From: Bacteroidota bacterium
Lineage (GTDB): Bacteria; Bacteroidota; Bacteroidia; M30B66
Assembly (NCBI GenBank): GCA_027483445.1
Contig: JAIXUS010000059.1
Span: 1 to 49,026 of the forward strand
Direction of reading: 5' to 3'
Length of the DNA stretch: 49,026 nucleotides
The notes under the pieces were generated by a model. It did not search any database and had not been told where the DNA came from. It saw only the letters and a program-made list of their open reading frames with translations. Positions 34,268 to 42,649 of this stretch are shown one piece after another; within the stretch, counting starts at the first letter, position 1; every line of letters begins with the position of its first letter. A program made the translations under genes and the position numbers.

Positions 34268-34290
34268 AACAACCTTAGCTACAGGTTGTT
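34268..34290. promoter_or_regulatory. Perfect inverted repeat between divergent genes
   Basis: AACAACCT (34268-34275) and AGGTTGTT (34283-34290) form a perfect 8-bp inverted repeat with a 7-base centre, in the 79-base gap between the divergent CNCG protein and Lon-domain genes. It could be an operator or a leader hairpin. Confidence 0.4.
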
Positions 34291-34320
34291 TTCTTTGTCG
34301 AAGGTAATAAAGTTTGAACG

Positions 34321-34923
34321 ATGAGCGCGATTGGTGTCCTTCCGGTTTTTCCGCTGAATGCGGTTGTATTTCCCGGAGAATCTTTGTTTCTCCACATTTT
34401 TGAGCCCCGCTACAGGCAGTTGGTTAAAGACCTGCAAGAAGGCCAGCACTCCTTTGGTATTCCCTACGTGTACAACCAAAAGGTTAAAGACTTTGGTGTG
34501 GAGGCTACGTTAAAAGCCATCCACAAAATTTACCCGGGCGGCGAAATGGATATTGAAGTGCTCGGCTCGGGCAGCTTTGGCGTGGATGAGATTTTTAGTT
34601 CTGAAGCCAAGCAATACAGCTTTGGAAGAATTTACCGCACCAATAGCACCGAGCCCGGTTCGCACGACATGGAAAGCATCACGCCGCTGGTGATGGAATA
34701 CCTTGCTTTGCGCAAAGGCGAGCCGGTTAAGCTCAGTAGCCAAAGTAAATCAAGCTTTTACGAGGCGGCGGTGTTGCTCAATTTGCACCCTGACAAAAAA
34801 TACGAGTTGATGACCCAGGACGGCCCAAGGGCGAAGTCGACGTGGTTGAAGAACGAACTCCGAATCTTGCTGCAAAGCCGGAAAATGGAAATTCAGCTTC
34901 AGAAGAACTTTGTGTTCAACTAG
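34321..34923 (+). CDS. Lon-protease substrate-binding (LAN) domain protein
   Basis: A 200-residue protein equal to the Lon N-terminal domain alone: L-P-V-F-P-L-N-A-V-V-F-P-G-E-S-L at the start, H-I-F-E-P-R-Y-R-Q-L-V near residue 25, and G-G-E-M-D-I-E-V-L-G near 74. There is no ATPase or protease domain. Stand-alone domain proteins of this kind are common in Bacteroidota; they may bind substrates or act with a separate partner. The start MSAIGVLPVF follows the divergent gap. Confidence 0.88.
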   Translation: MSAIGVLPVFPLNAVVFPGESLFLHIFEPRYRQLVKDLQEGQHSFGIPYVYNQKVKDFGVEATLKAIHKIYPGGEMDIEVLGSGSFGVDEIFSSEAKQYSFGRIYRTNSTEPGSHDMESITPLVMEYLALRKGEPVKLSSQSKSSFYEAAVLLNLHPDKKYELMTQDGPRAKSTWLKNELRILLQSRKMEIQLQKNFVFN

Positions 34924-34959
34924 GGCCTTGAAGGAAAAGAAAAAAAGTTTGGAAGTGCA

Positions 34960-34991
34960 TTTGTTTCTTTCATTCAGTTTCGCTTTCTTTG
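34960..34991 (+). promoter_or_regulatory. Promoter of rpmB
   Basis: TTTG (34960-34963), a 20-base spacer and TTTCTTTG (34984-34991), one base off the -7 consensus, 29 bases before the rpmB ATG. Spacing fits the Bacteroidota primary promoter. Confidence 0.6.
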
Positions 34992-35020
34992 CACCCCTTA
35001 AAAATTAATAATCCAGGATC

Positions 35021-35254
35021 ATGTCGAAGATCTGCCAACTTACCGGAAAAAAAGCCATGACAGGCAATCACGTTTCGTTTTCAAACCGCAAAACAAAACG
35101 TCGTTTCAACCCCAATTTGGTGACCAAGAAGTTTTACATTCCTGAGGAAGATGCCTGGATTTCTATCCGCTTGTCGACTTCAGCACTGAAGACCATCAAT
35201 AAAATCGGAATTACCGAGGCGCTTCGTCGCATCGATAAGAAAGGGGTTTTATAA
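35021..35254 (+). CDS. rpmB: Large ribosomal subunit protein bL28
   Basis: A 77-residue basic protein with C-Q-L-T-G-K at residue 5, V-S-F-S-N-R-K-T-K-R-R-F near 18, and the C-terminal helix (L-K-T-I-N-K-I-G-I). This matches bL28. In Bacteroidota rpmB is usually followed by rpmG (bL33) and a short DUF4295 gene; neither follows here. The gene has its own promoter and terminator. Confidence 0.95.
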   Translation: MSKICQLTGKKAMTGNHVSFSNRKTKRRFNPNLVTKKFYIPEEDAWISIRLSTSALKTINKIGITEALRRIDKKGVL

Positions 35255-35277
35255 TCCCCCATAAAAATTGTTCTCTC

Positions 35278-35306
35278 ACGCCGGTGCCACAAGTGCCGGC
35301 GTTTTT
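35278..35306 (+). terminator. Terminator of rpmB
   Basis: ACGCCGG (35278-35284) pairs with CCGGCGT (35296-35302), followed by five T. It is 24 bases past the rpmB stop. Confidence 0.75.
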
Positions 35307-35313
35307 ATTTTTG
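35306..35313 (+). promoter_or_regulatory. -7 box abutting the M1 peptidase start
   Basis: TATTTTTG matches TAnnTTTG and ends only 4 bases before the ATG at 35318. If it is used, transcription would start at or within a few bases of the start codon, giving a leaderless or nearly leaderless transcript. Confidence 0.4.
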
Positions 35314-35317
35314 GTTC

Positions 35318-36871
35318 ATGCGTATTTCCGTCCAGCTTCGCCTGCTTGTTTTGCTGCTGATGGCACCGGCATTGGCGTTTTCGGCCGATTTGCGGGTGCT
35401 TAACTTCGTGCAGTTCGAGCCCAATTTTGACCAACGCAGCATCAGTGCGATCCTTGCGCAAACCTGGCAGGTGCAGACCGGCGATACCTTCAGCCTTTTT
35501 CTAAAGGCACCGTTAAAAGTCAAGGAGATTCAGCTTCCTGCCGAAGGTTTGCGACTCCTCAGCCAAGGTGAAAAACACACATTTACAGCCACCCAAAGCG
35601 GGCGCTTCAGCTTTACGGTTTTTTATGAAGGCAAGCCACAGCAAGCCCTTAATCCGCCCTGGGACGGTGGCACCATCTGGCGAACCGATTCAAACGGAAA
35701 ACCCTGGCTTACCGTGGCCTGCCAGGATGTTGGAGCCCACGTCTGGTGGCCTGCTCCAGCGGCATACTCGCAAGAAGCCGATACCACACGCTTTACGGCC
35801 GCCTATCCGTCTGAGCTATTTTTCAAAGGCAACGGTCAACTCATCGCCGACCACGTAGCGGGGAAGCTCAGGCAAACCACATGGCTTTGCACGTATCCTA
35901 TCAACCTTTACAACATCACGGTAAACATTGGCGATTATGTGAAGCAGGAAGCCTCGATGAAGCGCCCCGATGGCAGTATCCTTAACATAGCGTACTATCC
36001 GCTGCGCGCCAATGCCAAAGCCGCAGCCCGACAATTCAAGCAAACCATTCCGATGCTCAGGTGCTTTGAGCAGCATTTTGGCGAATACCCGTGTAGCCGC
36101 GATGGATTTTCGGTGGTCGAAACGCCTTACCCGGGCATGGAGCACCAGGGCGCGATCGCCTATGGAAATGGCTATAAAGATGGTTACGGCGGCGAAGATT
36201 ATTCGGGTGTGGGAATCTGGTTCGATTTCATCCTCATCCACGAAACAGCCCACGAATGGTGGGGAAATTCAGTTACAGCCGCCGCACCTCAAGATTTTTG
36301 GATGCAGGAAGCCTTTTGCACCTACGCCGAAATGGTGTATGTAAAGTGTCGTTTTGGGGCAAAGTCTGCCGAAAAATACATCTCCGCGAAGCGGCGCTTT
36401 GTCCAGAATAAATCGCCGATGTATGGTTTGGCGCACGACATCGACTGTTATGCAAAAGGTGCGTTGATGCTGCACACCTTGAGCCGGTTTTACACCAATC
36501 AGGAGGCCTGGCTGAAGGAACTGGGTGCCTTTGCCCGTGCCAAGAAGCATACCACCATCAACACCGAAGCGCTGGTGGATTGGTTTCTCAAACGAAATCC
36601 TCAAATTCCGGCCGGCTTTTTCAATCAATACCTCAAAAGGCCGAGTCCGCCCTTGCTCTCCTGGTCGGTCACAACCGAAGGCCGCTCTATGGCCGTTGAT
36701 TATGTGGTATTGAACGCGGAGGAGGATTTTTTGCTTCCCTTGAAAATCAATACAGCCGGCGGACCAAAATTTTTGAAGGTGGGAGCGAAGCCTCAACGCG
36801 TACTCTTGCCCGAAGGCAGTAATCCGCAGCCCGATCAGGATTACAGTTATTGGATTTCAACCCTTAAATAA
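35318..36871 (+). CDS. Exported M1-family metallopeptidase, variant
   Basis: A 517-residue exported protein (signal peptide MRISVQLRLLVLLLMAPALAF). The gluzincin zinc site is H308-E-T-A-H312-E-W-W-G-N with the third ligand E331 in M-Q-E-A-F-C-T-Y. The usual substrate-binding G-x-M-E-N is G-M-E-H-Q (residues 273-277), so specificity may differ from standard aminopeptidases. The protein lacks the long C-terminal helical domain of larger M1 enzymes. It is likely a periplasmic or outer-membrane-exposed peptidase. A small lipoprotein gene follows 14 bases downstream. Confidence 0.88.
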   Translation: MRISVQLRLLVLLLMAPALAFSADLRVLNFVQFEPNFDQRSISAILAQTWQVQTGDTFSLFLKAPLKVKEIQLPAEGLRLLSQGEKHTFTATQSGRFSFTVFYEGKPQQALNPPWDGGTIWRTDSNGKPWLTVACQDVGAHVWWPAPAAYSQEADTTRFTAAYPSELFFKGNGQLIADHVAGKLRQTTWLCTYPINLYNITVNIGDYVKQEASMKRPDGSILNIAYYPLRANAKAAARQFKQTIPMLRCFEQHFGEYPCSRDGFSVVETPYPGMEHQGAIAYGNGYKDGYGGEDYSGVGIWFDFILIHETAHEWWGNSVTAAAPQDFWMQEAFCTYAEMVYVKCRFGAKSAEKYISAKRRFVQNKSPMYGLAHDIDCYAKGALMLHTLSRFYTNQEAWLKELGAFARAKKHTTINTEALVDWFLKRNPQIPAGFFNQYLKRPSPPLLSWSVTTEGRSMAVDYVVLNAEEDFLLPLKINTAGGPKFLKVGAKPQRVLLPEGSNPQPDQDYSYWISTLK

Positions 36872-36885
36872 ACTCGCCGATTACG

Positions 36886-37305
36886 ATGAAAAATTACCTG
36901 TTTATTTTCTGTATTGCATTGCTGCAAACAGCTTGCAGTCAGTCGAATACCAATTATGGCGAAGCTTTTATCGGCGTTTGGCAAAGTGTTGACGATGAGC
37001 GCGTTCGTTTCGAAATTGTGAAGCAGGTTCGCGAGGGCCGTGTGATTGAGAAGCGTTATGAGCTGAATATCTTATCAGCGCCGGCCGATATGCCACCGAA
37101 ACTCATTGAAAAAGGGCAGTATAACTATCAGTTGGTTACGGCAAAGCCCGAAGATAATTTCCATCCATTTATGGAGTTTATCCACAAAAACTCCTTCAAC
37201 GACACCCTTCCATTTTTGGGCTTAAATGCCGATAATAGTTTATTAATCAGACGATTCAGGAAGAGAATTAATATACCTGAAGCCCAGTTTCGGCGCGTCA
37301 AATAG
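36886..37305 (+). CDS. Small uncharacterised lipoprotein
   Basis: A 139-residue protein with signal peptide and lipobox L-Q-T-A-C17, so the mature protein should be lipid-anchored. It carries a G-V-W-Q-S-V-D-D-E-R-V-R-F-E-I segment near residue 29, which looks like the first strands of a small lipocalin-like or 'DUF-type' beta fold. No family is named. It follows the M1 peptidase by 14 bases, so the two are probably co-transcribed. Confidence 0.78.
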   Translation: MKNYLFIFCIALLQTACSQSNTNYGEAFIGVWQSVDDERVRFEIVKQVREGRVIEKRYELNILSAPADMPPKLIEKGQYNYQLVTAKPEDNFHPFMEFIHKNSFNDTLPFLGLNADNSLLIRRFRKRINIPEAQFRRVK

Positions 37306-37325
37306 CCTGAATTTTTTTGGGATTT

Positions 37326-37446
37326 GGGCGCCTGCCTTCCCTAAGTTTTCGGTGTATTGATGTTTCATCGGCGGGCACCGCACTCTTCGCCTTAGCCCCG
37401 CTGCCTCCCGTTGCGGGGGCTGCTGGCTGCGATTGCTGGCGCAAAA
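37326..37446 (+). repeat. Intergenic GC-rich repeat, type III copy 2
   Basis: It begins GGGCGCCTGCC, then GGCGGGCACCGCACTCTTCG, CCTTAGCCCCGCTGCC, GGGGGCTGCTGGCTGCG and ends GCTGGCGC. The block order is that of 248-372 read on the minus strand. It fills much of the 348-base gap after the lipoprotein gene. The remaining bases hold the palindrome CATTGCTGCAATG (37518-37530) and the promoter below. Confidence 0.68.
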
Positions 37447-37607
37447 CCTGCGTTCCATTTTGGCCGGCGTATAGTTTTAAAAGTGGAGGGGAGAACCAAA
37501 TTTGAGGCTCATTGTTTCATTGCTGCAATGGATGAATTGTTTTTAGGGTGAAGCAGCATATTCAAGATGGTTGTCATCTCCTTTTGCAACAACATAAGGC
37601 TTTCTCA

Positions 37608-37636
37608 TTGTATTTCCAGTTGATTCCTTACTTTTA
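37608..37636 (+). promoter_or_regulatory. Promoter of the T9SS surface-protein gene
   Basis: TTG (37608-37610), an 18-base spacer and TACTTTTA (37629-37636), one base off the -7 consensus, 17 bases before the ATG at 37654. Confidence 0.5.
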
Positions 37637-37653
37637 CGCTCCTTAAAGACGAT

Positions 37654-39846
37654 ATGACTCAGCGTTTTTCCAAATTCATGAAAGGCATGGCGCCCTTTCT
37701 TTTCTTGCTCAATGCCGGTTTTGCACAGGCTCAGATAGATATTGCGGTCGACAATGCCACCAATCTCGTTCAACAGGTTTTGGTTGGAGCCGGTGTTCAG
37801 GTGTCAAACATTACCTCTGCTGGTGATCCCGCGCAGATTGGTCGCTTCAACAACGGCAACTCTGTGAATTTAGGCATCAACAGTGGCGTGGTAATGACTG
37901 TCGGTAATTTACCTGAGCAATCGAATCCTGCTTCATTCTCTTATATTGGACAGCCTGATGCTGCTGTTGGGGCATTATCCACCTCTTTCAACAACAACAT
38001 CAACATTACCGATGACCCTGACTTAGCAGCCATTTTAAGTCAGTTTGGAGTACCCGGAGGTACGAATAACAATGTGGCAATTATTGAATTCGACTTCATT
38101 CCAGCTGGCGATTCACTTCGGTTTCGATACACATTCGGCTCTGATGAATACGATGGTTTTGTATGCTCCAATTTTTTCGATGCCTTTGGGTTTTTCCTGA
38201 GTGGGCCTGGAATCAACGGACCGTATAGCAACAACTCAGTCAATCTGGCTCTTGTTCCTGGCACCAATCTTCCGGTAGGCATTAATACAATTAACGATGG
38301 TATCTCTGATGCATTTAATCCTATTTGCCCTCCCGGAGGACTCAGTAATACTCAATATTATGTCGACAATAGTTTGTCTACAAATTTCGCCATCGATGGT
38401 TTTACTGTACCCCTGTTGTGTGAGGCTCAGGTGCAATGCGGCGAAACTTATCACATTAAATTAGTGATTGCCAATGGTACCGACGTTTCGCTTGACTCTT
38501 GGGTTTTTCTCGAGGCAGAAAGCTTTACCACGCCAATACCCACATTGAACATTGCGAACCTTCTTCCTGATACTGCGGTAATCGAAGGCTGTATAAACGG
38601 TGACATTGTTTTTACACGCAGTTTGGCCAATGATGAGGTTTCTTTTCCGGTAACATACGGTGGTACGGCAATCAATGGTGTTGACTACACCGGTTTACCC
38701 GACACTTTGATTTTTCCTGTTGGTGTGACTGCCGTTCCTTTCACATTGGTTCCTACCAATGATGGTATCACCGAGAATGGGTTTGAGACGATTGAAATAG
38801 GATTTCGTTTTGTGAACGATTGCGGCGATACGGTCGACGTGAGTAGAACAATAAAAATCCGTGATCCTTATGAGCTCACATTAACAAGTCCAAACCCAAC
38901 CCTCGATTGTCCAACTGCCAACTACACGGTTAGTGCGCAGGTTAGCGGTGGGTATGAACCCTATCAGTTTCAATGGAGCGTGAACAATCTGATTACGCCT
39001 ACCATCAACGTCCCGATTTTTGAAACGCAAACATTCATTGTACAAATAACCGATAGCCTCGATTGTGAATTTGTGCGAACTGCCGACACCATCACCGTAA
39101 CACTGAATTACGACAGTCTTTTAACACAGGTAACCCAAGTAGAAATATGTTCGGGCGACACAGTCGACATTTCAACAAATGTGGCCTTTGGATTACAACC
39201 TTACACCTTTAACTGGGGCTCTTTTGGAAACACCGACACCATCGCTGTTACTGCAACCGACACCACTGTTTTCGAATATACCATTACAGATGCATGCGGT
39301 ATTTCTCGGTCCGACTCCGTGATTGTGAATGTTCCCAATTATCCACCTGTTGAGGTCTTCCCGAAAGACACCGTTATCTGTTCCAAAGATGGATTGGCCA
39401 TTTTATATGCTCCTTCTGAGGGTGGAAATGGAGAGTATATCTGGGAGTGGGCCGGACCTGCAACAATCACTCAGTTCAACGACTCTGTATTCAATGCGGC
39501 TCCTACAACAACCTCACTGTTTGCGGTAACCGTTACCGATGGATGCGGCTCTACTGCCGTAGATACCATGCAGGTTGAAGTAATTAACTGTGTTCTTCAG
39601 GTGGGCAATGCTTACAGCCCTAACGGCGATGGTAAGAATGATATATTTTTCATAAACTTCATAGAGCAGTACCCCGACAATGTGGTTTACCTCTTTAACC
39701 GTTGGGGAAATAAGATATTTGAAGCCCAGAGCTACAAGAATGATTGGGACTTTGAAAATGTACCATCCGGAACCTACTACTACGTGGTAGATCCAGGCGA
39801 TGGAACAGACCCACTCCGTGGATTTGTTTCTCTATTCGTCGAGTAA
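37654..39846 (+). CDS. T9SS type-B sorted surface protein with choice-of-anchor L domain
   Basis: A 730-residue secreted protein. A signal peptide (about residues 1-27, ending A-Q-A-Q) leads a choice-of-anchor L domain (about 28-295) with N-I-N-S-G-V-V-M-T-V-G-N near 68, F-G-S-D-E-Y near 160 and CETYHIKLVIANGTD-like near 263. Then come beta-sandwich, PKD-like repeats (about 300-640), and a C-terminal gliding-motility-associated domain: Y-S-P-N-G-D-G-K-N-D near 652, F-N-R-W-G-N near 682 and final F-V-S-L-F-V-E. That domain is the type-B sorting signal of the type IX secretion system. It is likely a cell-surface adhesin or structural protein; ligand unknown. It has its own promoter and terminator. 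Confidence 0.93.
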   Translation: MTQRFSKFMKGMAPFLFLLNAGFAQAQIDIAVDNATNLVQQVLVGAGVQVSNITSAGDPAQIGRFNNGNSVNLGINSGVVMTVGNLPEQSNPASFSYIGQPDAAVGALSTSFNNNINITDDPDLAAILSQFGVPGGTNNNVAIIEFDFIPAGDSLRFRYTFGSDEYDGFVCSNFFDAFGFFLSGPGINGPYSNNSVNLALVPGTNLPVGINTINDGISDAFNPICPPGGLSNTQYYVDNSLSTNFAIDGFTVPLLCEAQVQCGETYHIKLVIANGTDVSLDSWVFLEAESFTTPIPTLNIANLLPDTAVIEGCINGDIVFTRSLANDEVSFPVTYGGTAINGVDYTGLPDTLIFPVGVTAVPFTLVPTNDGITENGFETIEIGFRFVNDCGDTVDVSRTIKIRDPYELTLTSPNPTLDCPTANYTVSAQVSGGYEPYQFQWSVNNLITPTINVPIFETQTFIVQITDSLDCEFVRTADTITVTLNYDSLLTQVTQVEICSGDTVDISTNVAFGLQPYTFNWGSFGNTDTIAVTATDTTVFEYTITDACGISRSDSVIVNVPNYPPVEVFPKDTVICSKDGLAILYAPSEGGNGEYIWEWAGPATITQFNDSVFNAAPTTTSLFAVTVTDGCGSTAVDTMQVEVINCVLQVGNAYSPNGDGKNDIFFINFIEQYPDNVVYLFNRWGNKIFEAQSYKNDWDFENVPSGTYYYVVDPGDGTDPLRGFVSLFVE

Positions 39847-39867
39847 TCAATACAAAATTTTAATCGC

Positions 39868-39898
39868 AAGGGTTTCGGCATTGCCGGAGCCCTTTTTT
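39868..39898 (+). terminator. Terminator of the T9SS surface-protein gene
   Basis: AAGGG (39868-39872), a T-T-T/G-A-G helix part with wobble pairs and CGGC (39876-39879) pair with GCCG (39883-39886) and CCCTT (39890-39894), followed by T's. It is 22 bases past the stop. Confidence 0.85.
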
Positions 39899-39902
39899 GT
39901 TG

Positions 39903-40106
39903 CTATACAATAAGCTCAACCTCTACTGTTGGCCCAAGCTTATCGGGCAAAGCCGGGCTTTTGAACCATCCATCCACAAGCTTATCCACAGTCCTGTTGA
40001 TTTCAAAAAATCGCGCAAAGTCGAGCGTGTTTTCCGGAGCCCGAACTTTACACCGGGAAGGGGAAAGCTGTGGGATTCCCTTCGCCCTTTTCGCCCGAAT
40101 TGTCAA
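39903..40106 (-). CDS. Possible short uncharacterised ORF
   Basis: A 67-codon frame from a TTG, open for another ten codons upstream, whose peptide (…FARFFEINRTVDKLVDGWF… with a hydrophobic V-E-V-E-L-I-V end) looks more protein-like than the opposite frames. It has no recognised family and no clear start or RBS. It could be a gene remnant. Confidence 0.25.
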   Translation of the reverse strand: MTIRAKRAKGIPQLSPSRCKVRAPENTLDFARFFEINRTVDKLVDGWFKSPALPDKLGPTVEVELIV

Positions 40107-40239
40107 GGGAAAAACGTGTATTTCACCCCAAAGAAATCAACATAGCTGAGGGGGTATGATAGAATAGATGTCTTTATTTGATAAATCTCAATTTGAATGG
40201 ATTGAAACACCATTATTCAGGTTCGATTACCTTAGCCGC

Positions 40240-42069
40240 ATGAAGTGTTTTATCAGCATCATTGTCTTGCTTTCCTGCATGAACCTCACAACCTACGCCC
40301 AGCCCGATCCACACAGTGCAGCTCGACCAGCGGAAGCCGTAATCACACACCTTTCGCTCAATCTGGTGGTCGACTTTGACGCAAAACGCCTGAAAGGGAA
40401 AGCCACCTATCGCATCGATAAGTCGCCGCAAAGCCGCGAAATTTGGCTGGATACCCGAAATCTGAAAATCGAAGCCGTACGCTATGCCGATGGCTCCAAA
40501 GCCAACTACTCATGGGGCGAGGAAAAACCATTTCTTGGAAAACCACTCCGCATTGAACTACAGGCCAATACACAAAGCCTCACCATCGATTATTCCACCA
40601 CCGATGGCGCCGAAGCCATCCAATGGCTCGAATCCGAACAAACACAAAGCAACAAGCCTTTTCTGTTTACCCAAGGACAAGCCATCCTCACACGCACCTG
40701 GATTCCGATACAGGATAGCCCCGGTATTCGCTTTACCTGGGACGCTGAAGTGAAGACTCCACCGGAGTTTATGGCGGTTATGAGTGGGCGAAACATTCAG
40801 AAGCGGAACGATACCGGGGTTTATTCGGCGCAAATGGAACTGCCCGTTCCGGCCTACCTGATTGCTTTGGCCGTAGGTGAACTCGAGTTTGCACCCATTG
40901 GCGACCGTTGCGGGGTGTATGCCGAGCCTCAAATGTTGAAAGCAGCCGCCTATGAATTTGCTGATGTAGAAAAGATGCTGCTTGCGGCTGAGTCGCTTTA
41001 CGGCCCTTACCTCTGGGGGCGCTACGATGTGCTGGTATTGCCGCCTTCTTTCCCCTTCGGGGGGATGGAAAATCCACGCCTCACCTTTGCCACGCCAACC
41101 ATCATTGCCGGCGACCGTTCGCTCACCGCATTGATTGCCCACGAACTAGCGCACAGCTGGTCGGGCAACCTCGTTACAAACTCCAACTGGAACGATTTCT
41201 GGCTAAACGAAGGCTTTACAGTGTACTTCGAACGTCGCATCATGGAGGCGCTTTACGGGGCCGACTATGCCCAGATGCTTGAGGTTTTGGGCCATGGCGA
41301 TTTAATGGCAACCCTAAACGATATGGGCATGGATAGTCCCGATACACGGTTAAAACTTAGCCTCGAAGGCCGTGATCCGGATGATGGCATGTCCGACATT
41401 GCCTATGAGAAAGGTTGCTTCCTGTTGTGCTACCTCGAGGAAGAGGTTGGTCGGCCTGCATTCGACAGTTTTCTGAAGCGCTATTTCAAAGAGTTTGCAT
41501 TCAAGGGCATCACCACCGAGCGGTTTATCCAGTTTTTAAACAAACAGCTCAAGCTGAGCGATGAGCAAAAAGCTGTGGTGCAACGGTGGATCCTCTCCCC
41601 TGGCCTTCCGGCAGAATGTAAGGTTCCGAAAAGCACACGGTTCGATACTGTGCAGATGGCGGTTCAGCAGTTCATCAATGGTAATGATGCGCTAAACACG
41701 CGTGGCATGGAGAATTGGACATCGCATGAGTGGCTCTTTTTTATCAGGAATCTACCTATCGAGCTCAGCCAGTCGCAAATTGAACGGCTACTCAAGCCTA
41801 TGGGCTGGTATGAATCAGGCAATGCCGAAATTCGTTTTGCCTGGCTAATGAATCGCGTGCAAGCCGGAGATACAACCGCATTTCCGCATGCCTCGCGCTT
41901 CCTTTCAGAAGTTGGACGGCGTAAGTTTGTGCTGCCGTTGTACAGCGCTCTGCTCAACCAGGCCAGCATGCGTAACGAAACAATTGCCCTGTTTAACAAA
42001 CAGGCTTCACGCTATCATGCAGTTACCCGGAATAGCGTAGAAGAACGCATCAAAAGCCTGAAAAAATAA
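40240..42069 (+). CDS. Exported M1 aminopeptidase, leukotriene-A4-hydrolase-like
   Basis: A 609-residue exported enzyme with a signal peptide to about residue 20. The substrate motif G-G-M-E-N-P is at 274-279, the zinc site H301-E-L-A-H305-S-W-S-G-N-L-V-T-N and the third ligand E324 in W-L-N-E-G-F-T. The H-E-x-x-H-S-W-S-G-N-L form and C-terminal helical domain match the leukotriene-A4-hydrolase / cold-active aminopeptidase (ColAP) branch. It should remove N-terminal residues from peptides in the periplasm. The start at 40240 gives a proper signal peptide; the longer frame at 40168 does not. A TACCTTAG box sits 5 bases upstream. Confidence 0.92.
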   Translation: MKCFISIIVLLSCMNLTTYAQPDPHSAARPAEAVITHLSLNLVVDFDAKRLKGKATYRIDKSPQSREIWLDTRNLKIEAVRYADGSKANYSWGEEKPFLGKPLRIELQANTQSLTIDYSTTDGAEAIQWLESEQTQSNKPFLFTQGQAILTRTWIPIQDSPGIRFTWDAEVKTPPEFMAVMSGRNIQKRNDTGVYSAQMELPVPAYLIALAVGELEFAPIGDRCGVYAEPQMLKAAAYEFADVEKMLLAAESLYGPYLWGRYDVLVLPPSFPFGGMENPRLTFATPTIIAGDRSLTALIAHELAHSWSGNLVTNSNWNDFWLNEGFTVYFERRIMEALYGADYAQMLEVLGHGDLMATLNDMGMDSPDTRLKLSLEGRDPDDGMSDIAYEKGCFLLCYLEEEVGRPAFDSFLKRYFKEFAFKGITTERFIQFLNKQLKLSDEQKAVVQRWILSPGLPAECKVPKSTRFDTVQMAVQQFINGNDALNTRGMENWTSHEWLFFIRNLPIELSQSQIERLLKPMGWYESGNAEIRFAWLMNRVQAGDTTAFPHASRFLSEVGRRKFVLPLYSALLNQASMRNETIALFNKQASRYHAVTRNSVEERIKSLKK

Positions 42070-42092
42070 TGTTCCCACAATCTGTAAATCCT

Positions 42093-42100
42093 TAGGTTTG
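42093..42100 (+). promoter_or_regulatory. -7 box of tpx
   Basis: TAGGTTTG matches TAnnTTTG exactly, 16 bases before the tpx ATG at 42117. No OxyR site could be recognised by eye. Confidence 0.55.
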
Positions 42101-42116
42101 CAGCAAAAATCCGTTT

Positions 42117-42632
42117 ATGTCAATCAATACAACTGCCTTTAAAGGGCAAACCGTAAATTTGATAGATGACCTTCCCGAAGTAAGTGGAACGGCCTATGAT
42201 TTCACCTTTGTAAAATCCGATTTAAGCGAAACATCACTTTACGATTACGAAGGAAAAATAAAAGTGCTTATTGGCGTACCCAGCCTTGATACCGGAGTTT
42301 GTCAGAAAGAAGCCCGCCAGTTCAACGAAAAGCTTAATGCCATCGATGGGGTTGTTGGACTCGTTATTTCTAAAGACCTTCCCTTTGCCATGAAGCGTTT
42401 TTGCGAGGCAGAGGGCCTGAACAACATCATTCCGGCTTCCGACTTCCGTTACGGCGATTTTGCCCGTGAGTTTAATACCGAGATGGCCGATGGTCCGCTT
42501 AAAGGACTGGTAGCCCGGACCGTTTTCGTGGTGGATGCTGATAACAAGATTCGCTACGTGGAAATTACTCCCGATATTACCGTAGAACCCGATTACGACA
42601 AGGTTTTATCGGCTGTTTCAGCGTTGAAGTAA
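42117..42632 (+). CDS. tpx: Thiol peroxidase (atypical 2-Cys peroxiredoxin)
   Basis: A 171-residue Tpx. The peroxidatic cysteine is C62 in P-S-L-D-T-G-V-C-Q-K-E, and the resolving cysteine C96 in M-K-R-F-C-E-A-E-G, the standard spacing of 34 residues. The thioredoxin fold also has A-D-G-P-L-K-G-L-V-A-R near 145. It reduces alkyl hydroperoxides and H2O2 with thioredoxin. It is transcribed alone, from its own promoter to a strong bidirectional terminator. An oxyR gene is 31 kb upstream, so peroxide control is plausible but unshown. Confidence 0.95.
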   Translation: MSINTTAFKGQTVNLIDDLPEVSGTAYDFTFVKSDLSETSLYDYEGKIKVLIGVPSLDTGVCQKEARQFNEKLNAIDGVVGLVISKDLPFAMKRFCEAEGLNNIIPASDFRYGDFAREFNTEMADGPLKGLVARTVFVVDADNKIRYVEITPDITVEPDYDKVLSAVSALK

Positions 42633-42649
42633 ACCAATTTCAACCCATC

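Noticed and set aside
37518-37530. Palindrome CATTGCTGCAATG as an operator of the T9SS surface-protein gene
   Set aside because: It is short, about 90 bases upstream of the promoter box, and could be chance; too weak to annotate.
40558-41142. 194-codon minus-strand frame inside the M1 aminopeptidase
   Set aside because: Shadow of the zinc-site region of a confirmed family member.
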